NCBI GenBank assembly: GCA_034927345.1
Contig: JAYFQE010000014.1
Span: 124,001 to 188,000, forward strand
Reading direction: 5' to 3'
Source: JAYFQE01 sp034927345
GTDB lineage: Bacteria; Bacillota; Clostridia; Saccharofermentanales; UBA5734
Length of the DNA stretch: 64,000 nt
The translations under genes were made by a program, and so were the position numbers. Positions 17,258 to 25,658 of this stretch are shown here, one piece after another. A model generated the notes under the pieces. The model was not told the origin of the DNA. It worked only from the letters and a program-made list of their open reading frames with translations, and did not search any database. How positions within the stretch are numbered: the first letter of the stretch is position 1; each line of letters opens with the position of its first letter.

Positions 17258-18787
17258 TCAGTCAACCCTTCTGATAGGCGGCGGCTCGGGCGGTTCGAAA
17301 TCGTCGTCATCCGGGTTATCGTCATCCCGACGGTTCGCTTTTACATTCTGCCAGATCAGCAAGCCGGTCAAAACCAGGCAAAGCAAGCCTAAAACGGCGG
17401 TGGCCAGCGTCCAGAAGTTCGGTTTTGTCGTATCGGCTGTTGTATCGGCCGCGGCCGGAGTCGGCGAAAGCGTCGGTTCTTCGGATGAGGTCGTTGTTTC
17501 TTCCGTACCGGTCGTGAACGAAGTCATGGCATAAAAGGATAAAAGCTGGCTCTCCGTATCATAGAGATAAAAGTCCTTATTGCCCTGACTATTCATCAAA
17601 TAGAGAAGATAGACGTCCCCGGCCGCGCTTTGGCCGTCGGTATCGGCCTGCTGCCAGGCCGGCAAATCCTGATTGTTGATTTTCAAGGTTGTTTCCTGCC
17701 ACCCCGCGGGGATCACGGTCGCCGCGTCCGGTTTCAGAACGGAAAAAGTCTGTGCCGGCAGGGACAATACCGTATATGGCAGGTACTTCGACGCTTCTTT
17801 GTCATAATAGTAGAAACCGTCGGCGGCAGTTTGATTGGATAAATAAAACAGCGTCAAATCGCCTTTTAAAGACTTGTAAGCCGGAACCATCTGGCCGTTG
17901 ATTTCCGCCAGAGAACCGTAGAATCCCTCCGGCACCGGTTTGTCGGCCGGCGCCTCGATAATGGCGAAGCCGGCGCCGCCCACATCGATGGTGACCGCCG
18001 GCGTCGGCGTTGCTTCCGGCGTCGGACTCGGCATAGGCGTCGGAGACGGACCGGCGCGGGTCGCGATGATGGTATAGGTCTTTTTACTGCCGTTTTGCGC
18101 GGTAACAACAATGGATATTTTATTCTCGCCATCCTTGAGATCTGTATTGCCGCTGACGCTGACTTTCGCCGCGCTGTCGGACGGCGTTGCGCTGACGGTT
18201 ACTTTGCCGACGCCTTCGGCCACGGACATGGCATAGGACGTATGGTCGGCCGAAAAGGCCGGTGAAATCGATCCGGGATCGACATCCAGCGATTTTAAGG
18301 TGTTCACGCCGGGCAGCGGGTCCGTAACAGTCACAGATACCGAGGATGATGCCGGATATTCATCATTGACAGTAATGTCTGATACTGTGAATTTGGCAGT
18401 TCCAGCTTTTAATACTTTAAAAGACAATCGGAAAAGTGATGATGCGCTATCCTGTGTTCCACCGTAACCGACAACTCGAATGGATGATTCAGATAAAATA
18501 TGAGTACCATACGAAGATAATGCAGGAGTCAAATTTTCATTATCAGTATTTTTTACATAAGTGAATGAATTCGGGTCATAACTAACAACCAAATCATAAT
18601 TAACAAGAGATATCTTTGCACTAATGGATACTGTAATTGTTATAGTTTGACCAACAGCCGGTTTAGATAAACTAGGCTTAATATTTACCGAAAGGCCATT
18701 GGCAGACACAAAGGTGGTAGATATAGGTATTATTTGCATGAGCATGATGACGAGCATGATAATCAGGGTTCGTGAAATGGATTTCAT
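17258..18787 (-). CDS. Membrane-anchored cohesin-domain surface protein
   Basis: 509 residues. Signal peptide at 1-29. Cohesin-type beta-sandwich at ~31-156, with VNYDLVVSYDPNSFTYV and FRLSFKVLKAGTAKFTVSD as its landmark strands. Cadherin-like beta-sandwich at ~163-245, then a Pro/Thr linker at 246-265. Two related ~60-residue units follow at ~284-340 and ~359-420 (each with PxG[FW], [VL]PA[YW], L-[FL]YL and [YL]YD), which I do not recognise as a named domain. One membrane helix lies at 458-479, followed by a short acidic, proline-rich cytoplasmic tail. Cohesins bind dockerins, and the gene immediately upstream (15 bp away) encodes a dockerin protein. The cohesin-coding DNA is strongly AT-rich, unlike the rest of the gene. 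Confidence 0.85.
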   Translation of the reverse strand: MKSISRTLIIMLVIMLMQIIPISTTFVSANGLSVNIKPSLSKPAVGQTITITVSISAKISLVNYDLVVSYDPNSFTYVKNTDNENLTPALSSYGTHILSESSIRVVGYGGTQDSASSLFRLSFKVLKAGTAKFTVSDITVNDEYPASSSVSVTVTDPLPGVNTLKSLDVDPGSISPAFSADHTSYAMSVAEGVGKVTVSATPSDSAAKVSVSGNTDLKDGENKISIVVTAQNGSKKTYTIIATRAGPSPTPMPSPTPEATPTPAVTIDVGGAGFAIIEAPADKPVPEGFYGSLAEINGQMVPAYKSLKGDLTLFYLSNQTAADGFYYYDKEASKYLPYTVLSLPAQTFSVLKPDAATVIPAGWQETTLKINNQDLPAWQQADTDGQSAAGDVYLLYLMNSQGNKDFYLYDTESQLLSFYAMTSFTTGTEETTTSSEEPTLSPTPAAADTTADTTKPNFWTLATAVLGLLCLVLTGLLIWQNVKANRRDDDNPDDDDFEPPEPPPIRRVD

Positions 18788-18970
18788 GAGACCTCCATTG
18801 TATTATTGTGTTATATTTTTTTCTTGTAGAACATGTCTAAAAATCACATTAAGATCTGCTGAATTTATTTTCCCATTATGATCAGCATCTGCTGCAACTA
18901 AATAACAAGAACCAACCTTTTTTTCTCCTAAAACATGTCGAAACAACGTGTTCAAATCTGAAGAATTGAT
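18325..18970. other. AT-rich island spanning the dockerin-cohesin gene junction
   Basis: By hand count 207 of 600 bases between 18361 and 18960 are G or C (34.5%). Sampled 60-bp lines on the flanks range from 53 to 72%. The left edge (about 18325) falls at cohesin-protein residue ~155, the end of the cohesin module. The right edge (about 18970) falls at dockerin-protein residue ~698, inside the first calcium loop. The island therefore holds nearly the whole dockerin, the gene junction, and the signal peptide plus cohesin. Confidence 0.8.
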
Positions 18971-21061
18971 GCGGCCGTCGCCGTTGACATCGCCATAAAT
19001 CAACGTCGTATAGCTTTTTTTCAAAGCGTTCTGATAAAGGATGTTGACTTTGCAGCCGGTGCCGACGAGGTTCGTGCAGGTTGTGCCGTTTGAATTGGCA
19101 ATCTGCAGATTGTAACCGCTGCTGACCGAAATACGGGAGGCAAAAGTTCCGACTTCATTCTGTTTGTCCGCCGGATTGATGCCCGATATGCTGTCTTCAT
19201 TGACCCGATAGACAGAGCTTTGCACGCTCAGCGGCGGTTCGCCGGCCGGGGTCGGCGCGGTTGTTGGAGTCGGCGCGGCCGTCGGGGTCGGCGCGGTTGT
19301 CGGCGTCGGCGTCGGCGTCGGCTCGCCGCCGGCTCCGGTTTTTCGGACGATATTCAATTTATAGACTCTCTGGCTGCCGTTTTCGGCGGTCACCACAAGG
19401 TTAACCGGATTATCGCCCACCGCCAGCTGCAAAGTCCCGGCGCCTGCCACACTGGATTTGCCGCTGACCGGCGTCGCCGAGACCTGGACGCTGGTTACCG
19501 GGTTTTCCACGATCACGTTGTATTCATCCGTAACGGCCGGATCAAATCCCGGCGTCAGGGCGTATGAATCGACAGACAAGGCGGACAGCCAATTATTCGG
19601 ATTGCCGGTAGCGGCCGGCTTAGCGCAGGCTGATTCCGGCATATTCAAAAAGACGGGCAATATGAAAACCAGAGGTTTCTGTAAATCGCCGGTTTCCGAA
19701 TAAGCTTTGTATAATTTCCCGCCTTCGACCTGCGGGGCGGTTATACTGCCCATGTATAAATGCCAGTACAATTTCCCATCGGAATTATCGACGTCGAATT
19801 TCTGGAGATACAGGGTGTTCTGCCCGACGTTGATGTAGGATTTTCCGATAATGGTCGATCCGCCGACGATAGCCCGATACCGGTCGTTCCAGGGAATCAG
19901 GCGCGACAGGTCCGTCTCGGTCAATTCCGGCTTACGATCTGATCCGTATTTTGCGTATTCCAGACCGTTGCGCACGTTGCCCAGGACTTCCGTACTGCTG
20001 GTCGCGCCGATATTATAGAAATTATAATAACCGTCATAATCGGTAGTCACGGGCTGCCCGGCTGCCGCCAGCGCTTCGGAAAACAAGCCGGTCACCGATG
20101 AACTGCCCTTGGATCCGACTTCTACCAAAGACCGGGCTGCCAGATGATAAGGGCTTACATTCGAGAAAGCGGCCGCTTTGAGAAACGCTTCTGAATACAG
20201 TATCGATTTTTCCGTACTGGTATCCGGATCGATATAAGTAAAGCTTGTATTGCTCATGAATGAATTTTTCAAAATGACTTCAACGCCGGCCTGAGTCTGA
20301 ACGTCCGGCAGGTAATTCAGGGAAGCGAATTGAAAGATATTCGTATCGCTCATCATGTTGCGCGGATCCATATAATAAGCAATCAGATCACGGCTGCACA
20401 TGACCCACGATGAACCGTCATAAACGGTCCAGGTATTGGTTGTCCAGTCATAATCCGATGCGTCCAGCGATTTCCAGGCGTCATTAACGCTGTTGGAGAT
20501 CAGGGAATAGCCCGGTGTATGTTCTTCCTCAACTGCGGTTGACCAATCGAGACCGGTATGCAGCGCTTTGAATTGCCAACTGGGATATTGGGCATGCAGA
20601 ACGCGCAACCCGGCCTTATAACTCTCCGGAAAATTCTCCGAAGTCAACTGTGCCTCAAAATCGGCATCCGGCTCAACGGGCAGCGGGTCCAGGGCGACAA
20701 AACCGCCGACCACATAGCCTTCTTTACTATAGCCGTTTGTGCCGATAAAGCTGATCCGGTACCAGGTATCGCCGTAACCGCTGACATAGGTGCCGGTTGT
20801 ACTGGAGATAACCGTGACTTGATGGCCGTTGGTCAGCGAATCGACGATATCGTAAGTCGTTCCCGGTCCTGAGCGGATATTGGCCTTTGTGTTGACATTG
20901 ATCGTCCCGGTCCGGTTGACGGCTGTTTCCGCCTGCACATTCTGATTGGGTGACGCGAAAATGCCAAATTGAGCCATAACCAGCAAAAAAACCAACAAGA
21001 GCGCCGTTCTTTTAAGCCTTTTCCCCGCTTGCGGATTTGAATGCTGTATGATCCTGAGCAC
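18803..21061 (-). CDS. Secreted SH3 / beta-N-acetylglucosaminidase with C-terminal dockerin
   Basis: 752 residues from a GTG at 21061 (AGGAGG upstream); the longer frame to 21142 lacks a ribosome site. Order: signal peptide (~1-45); bacterial SH3 domain (~51-123, with NIRSGPGTTY); LytD-like glucosaminidase domain (~138-480, with GLIAYYMDPRN-like LIAYYMDPRNMM and YYNFYNIGA); cadherin-like sandwich (~490-578); Pro/Thr repeat linker (~580-610); a small domain common before dockerins; and a type I dockerin (691-752). The dockerin has two F-hand loops, DVNGDGRINSSDL and DADHNGKINSADL, with all expected calcium ligands. Predicted to cleave peptidoglycan glycan strands outside the cell, perhaps held by the adjacent membrane cohesin. 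Confidence 0.9.
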   Translation of the reverse strand: MLRIIQHSNPQAGKRLKRTALLLVFLLVMAQFGIFASPNQNVQAETAVNRTGTINVNTKANIRSGPGTTYDIVDSLTNGHQVTVISSTTGTYVSGYGDTWYRISFIGTNGYSKEGYVVGGFVALDPLPVEPDADFEAQLTSENFPESYKAGLRVLHAQYPSWQFKALHTGLDWSTAVEEEHTPGYSLISNSVNDAWKSLDASDYDWTTNTWTVYDGSSWVMCSRDLIAYYMDPRNMMSDTNIFQFASLNYLPDVQTQAGVEVILKNSFMSNTSFTYIDPDTSTEKSILYSEAFLKAAAFSNVSPYHLAARSLVEVGSKGSSSVTGLFSEALAAAGQPVTTDYDGYYNFYNIGATSSTEVLGNVRNGLEYAKYGSDRKPELTETDLSRLIPWNDRYRAIVGGSTIIGKSYINVGQNTLYLQKFDVDNSDGKLYWHLYMGSITAPQVEGGKLYKAYSETGDLQKPLVFILPVFLNMPESACAKPAATGNPNNWLSALSVDSYALTPGFDPAVTDEYNVIVENPVTSVQVSATPVSGKSSVAGAGTLQLAVGDNPVNLVVTAENGSQRVYKLNIVRKTGAGGEPTPTPTPTTAPTPTAAPTPTTAPTPAGEPPLSVQSSVYRVNEDSISGINPADKQNEVGTFASRISVSSGYNLQIANSNGTTCTNLVGTGCKVNILYQNALKKSYTTLIYGDVNGDGRINSSDLNTLFRHVLGEKKVGSCYLVAADADHNGKINSADLNVIFRHVLQEKNITQ
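19251..19328. repeat. 18-bp tandem repeat coding a Pro-Thr linker
   Basis: GTCGGCGCGG recurs at 19251, 19269 and 19287, a period of 18 bp (six codons, PTPTxA/T type), followed by short GTCGGC copies. It encodes the linker between the cadherin-like and dockerin-side domains and could vary in length by slippage. Confidence 0.75.
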
Positions 21062-21201
21062 AATTTTCCTCCTCTGCCGGCCACATGCGCCGGCAATATA
21101 AAGATTCAGTATCAGCTTACCATATTTATGCGACGCCATCATTACATCTTTTTTATATATCGGTTATATCTTCCGGTTCTTTACAGATAACCGACAACCG
21201 G

Positions 21202-23793
21202 TCAAGGGCGCTCCGCAGGCGTATCGGGCATATTGTCGAAAACCGGGATCCGGAAAACGAAGGATTGGTCGAGCAGCTTGAGATCCGCGTAAGCCTGGCG
21301 GGTCCGGCGGCCTTCGGCCCAGGCCATCTGGATGTTCTGCGCATATTGGTGGATAAAAAAGCCGCCGTCTTCGGCCAAGTCGAATTTCTGGCTATAAAGC
21401 GTGTCCTGGCCGATCCGCACATAGCGTTCGGCAATCCAGACGGCGCCTCCCCGGATAGCCCGTTCCGGCGTATTCCAGGGCAGGAGCCAGGCCGCTTCAT
21501 CTTCGGTGATTTCACCCTGGGCGGCGTCGCGCCCGTACAAGGCAAAACGCGCGCCATTGATCTGAGCGCCGTTTTCAACCGACGGATCCGGCGTCGCGCC
21601 GATATTATAGAAATTGTAGACGCCCTCATAACCCGGGAGTTTCCCTGAGGATAACGGCGACTGGCCCTGGCGGCCCATTTCCTGAATGATCTTGGATGCC
21701 AGAAAATAAGGGCTGATATCAGCATTCCGGCCGGCATCCAAAATCAATCCGGCATAATCGATATCAGTCTTGTCCGGGTCCATGAAGGAATCGGCCAGAA
21801 TGACGGATAATCCGGCATGGTTTTGTACGCCTGCTTCATAGGTCAAATGCTCAAACTGGAAAATGTTGACTTCATCCAGGAAGTTGCGCGGATCGGCAAA
21901 ATAGGCAATCAAGCCGCGGGACGCCGCTTTCCAGCTGCTGCCGTCATATACCGGGCTTTCTTCTTCAACCCAGGCGGCCGGGCTGCTGTCCGCTTCCACC
22001 AGGCTGCGGTCTTTTTCATCCTCGGCGTCGATAAAAGACTGCCAGTCCAGTCCGGTTTGCTCGGCGGCAAAGGTATAGGAAGGCTGTTTAAGATGCAGCA
22101 GCCATAACGGTGAACGGTAGGTTTCCGGAAATTGTTCCAATGAGGTATGAAAGCCCTTTGAATCCGGCGATCTGAGGATTGAAACCTGATAGGTCCGGCG
22201 GCTGCCGTCAAAGCCGGTAACCGTGATGTTCAGGTTATTAACCGAAGGGTCGAGCGTTAACACGCCCTGGGCTTCCAGAGAACGGCTGCCGTTTTTTTCC
22301 GTCTGATTGGTCACGGCTACTTGAGCGGCGCTGCCTTCCATGGCGACAGCATTAAGCCGGAGATGGTCCGTTCCGGCATCGACATAAAGGCCATACTGCA
22401 AGGTGCCGGCATCGAAGGCAGGCGCGCTGAGCGCCGTACCGCCGTCAGGCAGCGTCAGCAGAATCGAGGACAGGCAGGCGGTCGGATCATAAAGAGTATA
22501 ATCGGCCGCGTTCTGCCAGCTGCGGGTTCCGGACTGATCCTGAAGCAGCAGCTGATCCGCTTTCCGTTCCAAGACCGCCAGCCATTCTTCAGGCCGGCCG
22601 GACGGACTGGCATAAGCCGGCGAGGGAGCAAGCGAGTAATGGGCTGCCGTTGAACCTTCTGCCGGTTTGGAACAGTCGACGCGAACATAATAAGTATCCG
22701 AAACCGGCAGGCCAGCCTGGTCGGCCGGAGCATAACGCAAGGCGCCGGTTCGGTCGGCTGTGCAGGAAGTTTCAGCCAGCTGTCTGGCATAGGCGTCGTA
22801 TAATCTGGCTTGTATGGTTGTGCCGGCATTAAAAAGATTCAACATAACCTGGCCGTTTTCCATCGGCGGCAGCCGGTACCAGCGGGTGGATGTCCAGGCT
22901 GTTCCGCTGTCATCGGCAGGTTTTTCATCCGTCATGATCCGGCCGATATCCAGGGATGTTATCTGCGGTACCGTGTAGGTATTCAGATCGATCCAACGGC
23001 CCCGTCCGTCACCGCATATAGCCAATAATGCTAAGGTATGGCTGCCGGCCGCTTCGGCGCCGGTATTCCATTCCAGAGTATAGCTGTGTTCCAAAGAAGG
23101 GTTTTCCGTATCGATCTTCAGCTCCTGCCGGATTTTGCCGTCCGCGTACAGGCGCAAACGGGCGGCGCGGCCGGTAATCCGGGCATTGCTGGTAACCGGC
23201 AGAATGCCGACCACTTCTTCGCCGCCGGCCGGCCGGTCGTTGACAACGGTAATCGTCCGCAGGCGGGTGTCGGCGCCGCCCGTCGGCAGATTTGCGGCAT
23301 AACCCAGCCGCTTCAGCCGGTCGTTGATATAAGCGATGCGGCTGCCCAGATTATTCAGCGCAGCGGTTTCTGCCTGAATAGTCGCGCCGTCCAGAACCGA
23401 GCCGGTTACGATCTGCTCGATATCCTGGAGAAAAGCCGCGTCGTCCTGCTGCCGGACGAGATATTCCGGAGAAACAATAAGCCGCAGCAGATAATCGTCC
23501 AGGCTGGCCCGGCCGTCCGCCAGACGCTGCGCCCATACCGGGTTCTGCTGCGTCAGTCCGGCTGTCCGGCAGCCGCGGTCGACGATGGCGGCGGTCAGTT
23601 CGGCCGACAGGCGTTCGGAATCCGCCGGCGCTGCCGCCGGCCAGATGCGGCCATATAGCAAGCAGCCCGCCGTGATCAGCAGCGTTAAAACGAGAAGCGC
23701 CAGGATGCCGGCGCCTTCGCCGCTCAGTCTTCCCGGTTGTTCCGGCGGCAAAGTTTCGCCGGGCATCACTTTGCGCAAGGGCGGCCTGTTCAT
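21202..23793 (-). CDS. Membrane-anchored glucosaminidase-domain protein
   Basis: 863 residues. An N-terminal cytoplasmic stub is followed by one membrane helix at ~29-50. Next comes a helical segment (~60-160, ending SPEYLV and resembling DUF4214; tentative), beta-rich regions to ~400 and a cadherin-like sandwich at ~470-555. The C-terminal LytD-type glucosaminidase domain (~560-855) has GLIAYFADPRNFL and VYNFYNIGA, matching the catalytic domain of the neighbouring dockerin protein. Unlike that neighbour it has no SH3 or dockerin and is anchored by its own N-terminus. It overlaps the yfbR-like gene by 4 bp (ATGA). Probably trims peptidoglycan near the membrane. Confidence 0.82.
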   Translation of the reverse strand: MNRPPLRKVMPGETLPPEQPGRLSGEGAGILALLVLTLLITAGCLLYGRIWPAAAPADSERLSAELTAAIVDRGCRTAGLTQQNPVWAQRLADGRASLDDYLLRLIVSPEYLVRQQDDAAFLQDIEQIVTGSVLDGATIQAETAALNNLGSRIAYINDRLKRLGYAANLPTGGADTRLRTITVVNDRPAGGEEVVGILPVTSNARITGRAARLRLYADGKIRQELKIDTENPSLEHSYTLEWNTGAEAAGSHTLALLAICGDGRGRWIDLNTYTVPQITSLDIGRIMTDEKPADDSGTAWTSTRWYRLPPMENGQVMLNLFNAGTTIQARLYDAYARQLAETSCTADRTGALRYAPADQAGLPVSDTYYVRVDCSKPAEGSTAAHYSLAPSPAYASPSGRPEEWLAVLERKADQLLLQDQSGTRSWQNAADYTLYDPTACLSSILLTLPDGGTALSAPAFDAGTLQYGLYVDAGTDHLRLNAVAMEGSAAQVAVTNQTEKNGSRSLEAQGVLTLDPSVNNLNITVTGFDGSRRTYQVSILRSPDSKGFHTSLEQFPETYRSPLWLLHLKQPSYTFAAEQTGLDWQSFIDAEDEKDRSLVEADSSPAAWVEEESPVYDGSSWKAASRGLIAYFADPRNFLDEVNIFQFEHLTYEAGVQNHAGLSVILADSFMDPDKTDIDYAGLILDAGRNADISPYFLASKIIQEMGRQGQSPLSSGKLPGYEGVYNFYNIGATPDPSVENGAQINGARFALYGRDAAQGEITEDEAAWLLPWNTPERAIRGGAVWIAERYVRIGQDTLYSQKFDLAEDGGFFIHQYAQNIQMAWAEGRRTRQAYADLKLLDQSFVFRIPVFDNMPDTPAERP

Positions 23794-24395
23794 GACAACT
23801 CATCCAGCGAGAGCCGGAAGGAAGGCAGAAGATGACTGTCAAACCAGGCAACCTCAGGCAGTTCCTTTTCAACGATATCCAGGATCTCGCGTATCGTCTG
23901 GCTGGCCTGGCGGAATTCACTGTTGCCGGCTTTCTCCTCATCGATGCATTTAATATAGGCGCTGATGCGATCGGCTGCCTTGACCAGTTGAAGCGCGGCC
24001 TCTGTCGATGCATCGCCGCGGTCAGGCGCCAGGATCGGCGCATAGGCCGGCAGCAGTTCCTCCGGCAACTGTGACAGCAATTTGGCGGACGCCACCGATT
24101 CGACAGCCTGAAAAGCGTTGCGGATGGCTGGATTGGCATATTTTACAGGAGTCGGCAGATCGCCGGTCAGAATCTCGCTGGCGTCATGATACAGAGCGAG
24201 CAGAACGACCTGGGCCAGATCGACGGACGGGCGGCCGTCATCAAAAAGGAGCCGGCGGATTTCCGCCAGCGCGTGGGCAATCATGGCAACCTGCAGGGAA
24301 TGCTCCTGGATATTTTCTTCGCGCGTATTGCGCATCAGGCCCCAACGATTGATATATTTCATCCGGTGCATCATAGCAAAAAAATGATCGCTCAT
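23790..24395 (-). CDS. yfbR: HD-domain 5'-deoxynucleotidase (YfbR-like)
   Basis: 201 residues. HD phosphohydrolase motifs are EHSLQVAMIAHAL (first His), LYHDASEILTGDLPTPVKY (HD pair plus family-specific tail) and VKAADRISAYIKC (last Asp). The motif order and length match YfbR, which dephosphorylates deoxyribonucleoside 5'-monophosphates. ATG 24395 has GGGGAG at correct spacing, preferable to the ATG at 24410. It lies beside a dGTPase-like gene, so both neighbours act on deoxynucleotides. Confidence 0.88.
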   Translation of the reverse strand: MSDHFFAMMHRMKYINRWGLMRNTREENIQEHSLQVAMIAHALAEIRRLLFDDGRPSVDLAQVVLLALYHDASEILTGDLPTPVKYANPAIRNAFQAVESVASAKLLSQLPEELLPAYAPILAPDRGDASTEAALQLVKAADRISAYIKCIDEEKAGNSEFRQASQTIREILDIVEKELPEVAWFDSHLLPSFRLSLDELS

Positions 24396-24447
24396 GACTC
24401 GTCTCCCCATTATTCTGCCTGGTTTTTATTCCGCGATAAATAAAATT

Positions 24448-25590
24448 TCAAAACCAGTATAAATCCTCAAAGCTCTTTCTGGCAAATGCGTCCGACATGC
24501 CGGCGATGTAGTCGACCACCATCTGCCGGCCGTCCTCATGCTCCGGATAATGGCGTTCCATCATATAACTGCGGAAGCTGCGCAGGACTTTGTGTTCGCT
24601 CCCCGCCAGCCGCTCCGGATCCGCCGTCCAGGGCAGCAGCGCTTCAAAAAGGCCTTCGACGACATTGGCCGCCATTTTTTCATATCGGTTTATTTTATCG
24701 GATTTATAAATCCGCGCTACATTTTCCCGCAGCAGTTCTTCCATGCTCTCGCCGCGCTCGCGGCTGAGGATGATGGCATCCTGACCGTAACTGTTGGCTA
24801 TGATATCCGTCACCAGCGTATTGATAATCTGGCCGTTGCTGCGGCCCAGCGAGGATTGAATCGCCGCGGGCAGGTCTTCGAATTCCATAATGCCGGCCCG
24901 GGCGGCATCCTCGATATCACGGCCGATATAGGCGATTTTATCGGCCAGCCGGACGACACAGCCTTCCAGCGTCGCCGGCCGGCCGTGCTGAAGCGCGCTG
25001 GCCCGCAGGTCTTCCGGTTTTTTGGCCCGGTCTGGCAGCAAGACATATTCGCCGTAGGTCTCGCCGCAGTGGCTGGCAATGCCGTCCCGGACTTCAAAGG
25101 TCAGATTCAGGCCGATATGCCCCGATCTGGCCGCCAGATAATCGACAACGCGCAAACTGTGGACCTCATGCTGGAAAAAAAGGCCGCCGGGCCGGTGTTT
25201 CAGACAGGTATCCAGCGTTTTTTCGCCGCTGTGGCCGAAAGGGGCGTGGCCCAGGTCGTGGCCCATGGCGACGGCCTGTATCAGATCAGCATTGAGATTG
25301 AGCGCCCGCCCAATCGTGTTGGCAATGTAATTAACATAGATGACATGTTCCATGCGGGTGCAGATATGATCATTCTGCGGATCGAAGAAAACCTGGGTTT
25401 TATGACGCATGCGGCGGAAATCCATGGAAAAGATGATCCGGCCGGTGTCCCGCTCATAGTCTGTCCGCACCGAACACGGTTCCTCGGCCGTCAGACGGCC
25501 GAGGCCGGAGGCGCTGCGCGCCGCATAAGGACTGAGATGCTGCTCCTGTTCCTCTTTCAGGATCCGGGGTTTGATGTCAGGGGATTGCAT
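24448..25590 (-). CDS. dgt: dGTP triphosphohydrolase-like HD protein
   Basis: 380 residues. Key motifs: FRRMRHKTQVF, HTRMEHV-like CTRMEHVIYVNYIA, MGHDLGHAPFGHSGE (the HD metal site) and VRLADKIAYIGRDIEDA. This is the pattern of bacterial dNTP triphosphohydrolases of the dgtB group. ATG 25590 is preceded by AAGGTG; a GTG at 25599 is in frame but lies inside that ribosome site. Likely controls dNTP pools. Followed at 52 bp by the YfbR-like nucleotidase. Confidence 0.88.
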   Translation of the reverse strand: MQSPDIKPRILKEEQEQHLSPYAARSASGLGRLTAEEPCSVRTDYERDTGRIIFSMDFRRMRHKTQVFFDPQNDHICTRMEHVIYVNYIANTIGRALNLNADLIQAVAMGHDLGHAPFGHSGEKTLDTCLKHRPGGLFFQHEVHSLRVVDYLAARSGHIGLNLTFEVRDGIASHCGETYGEYVLLPDRAKKPEDLRASALQHGRPATLEGCVVRLADKIAYIGRDIEDAARAGIMEFEDLPAAIQSSLGRSNGQIINTLVTDIIANSYGQDAIILSRERGESMEELLRENVARIYKSDKINRYEKMAANVVEGLFEALLPWTADPERLAGSEHKVLRSFRSYMMERHYPEHEDGRQMVVDYIAGMSDAFARKSFEDLYWF

Positions 25591-25658
25591 AATCGTCACC
25601 TTCTCATTTCGCTTGCGCTATCGGCAGCCGGCAGTTCAAATCAGGTGATCCGGGTCTG

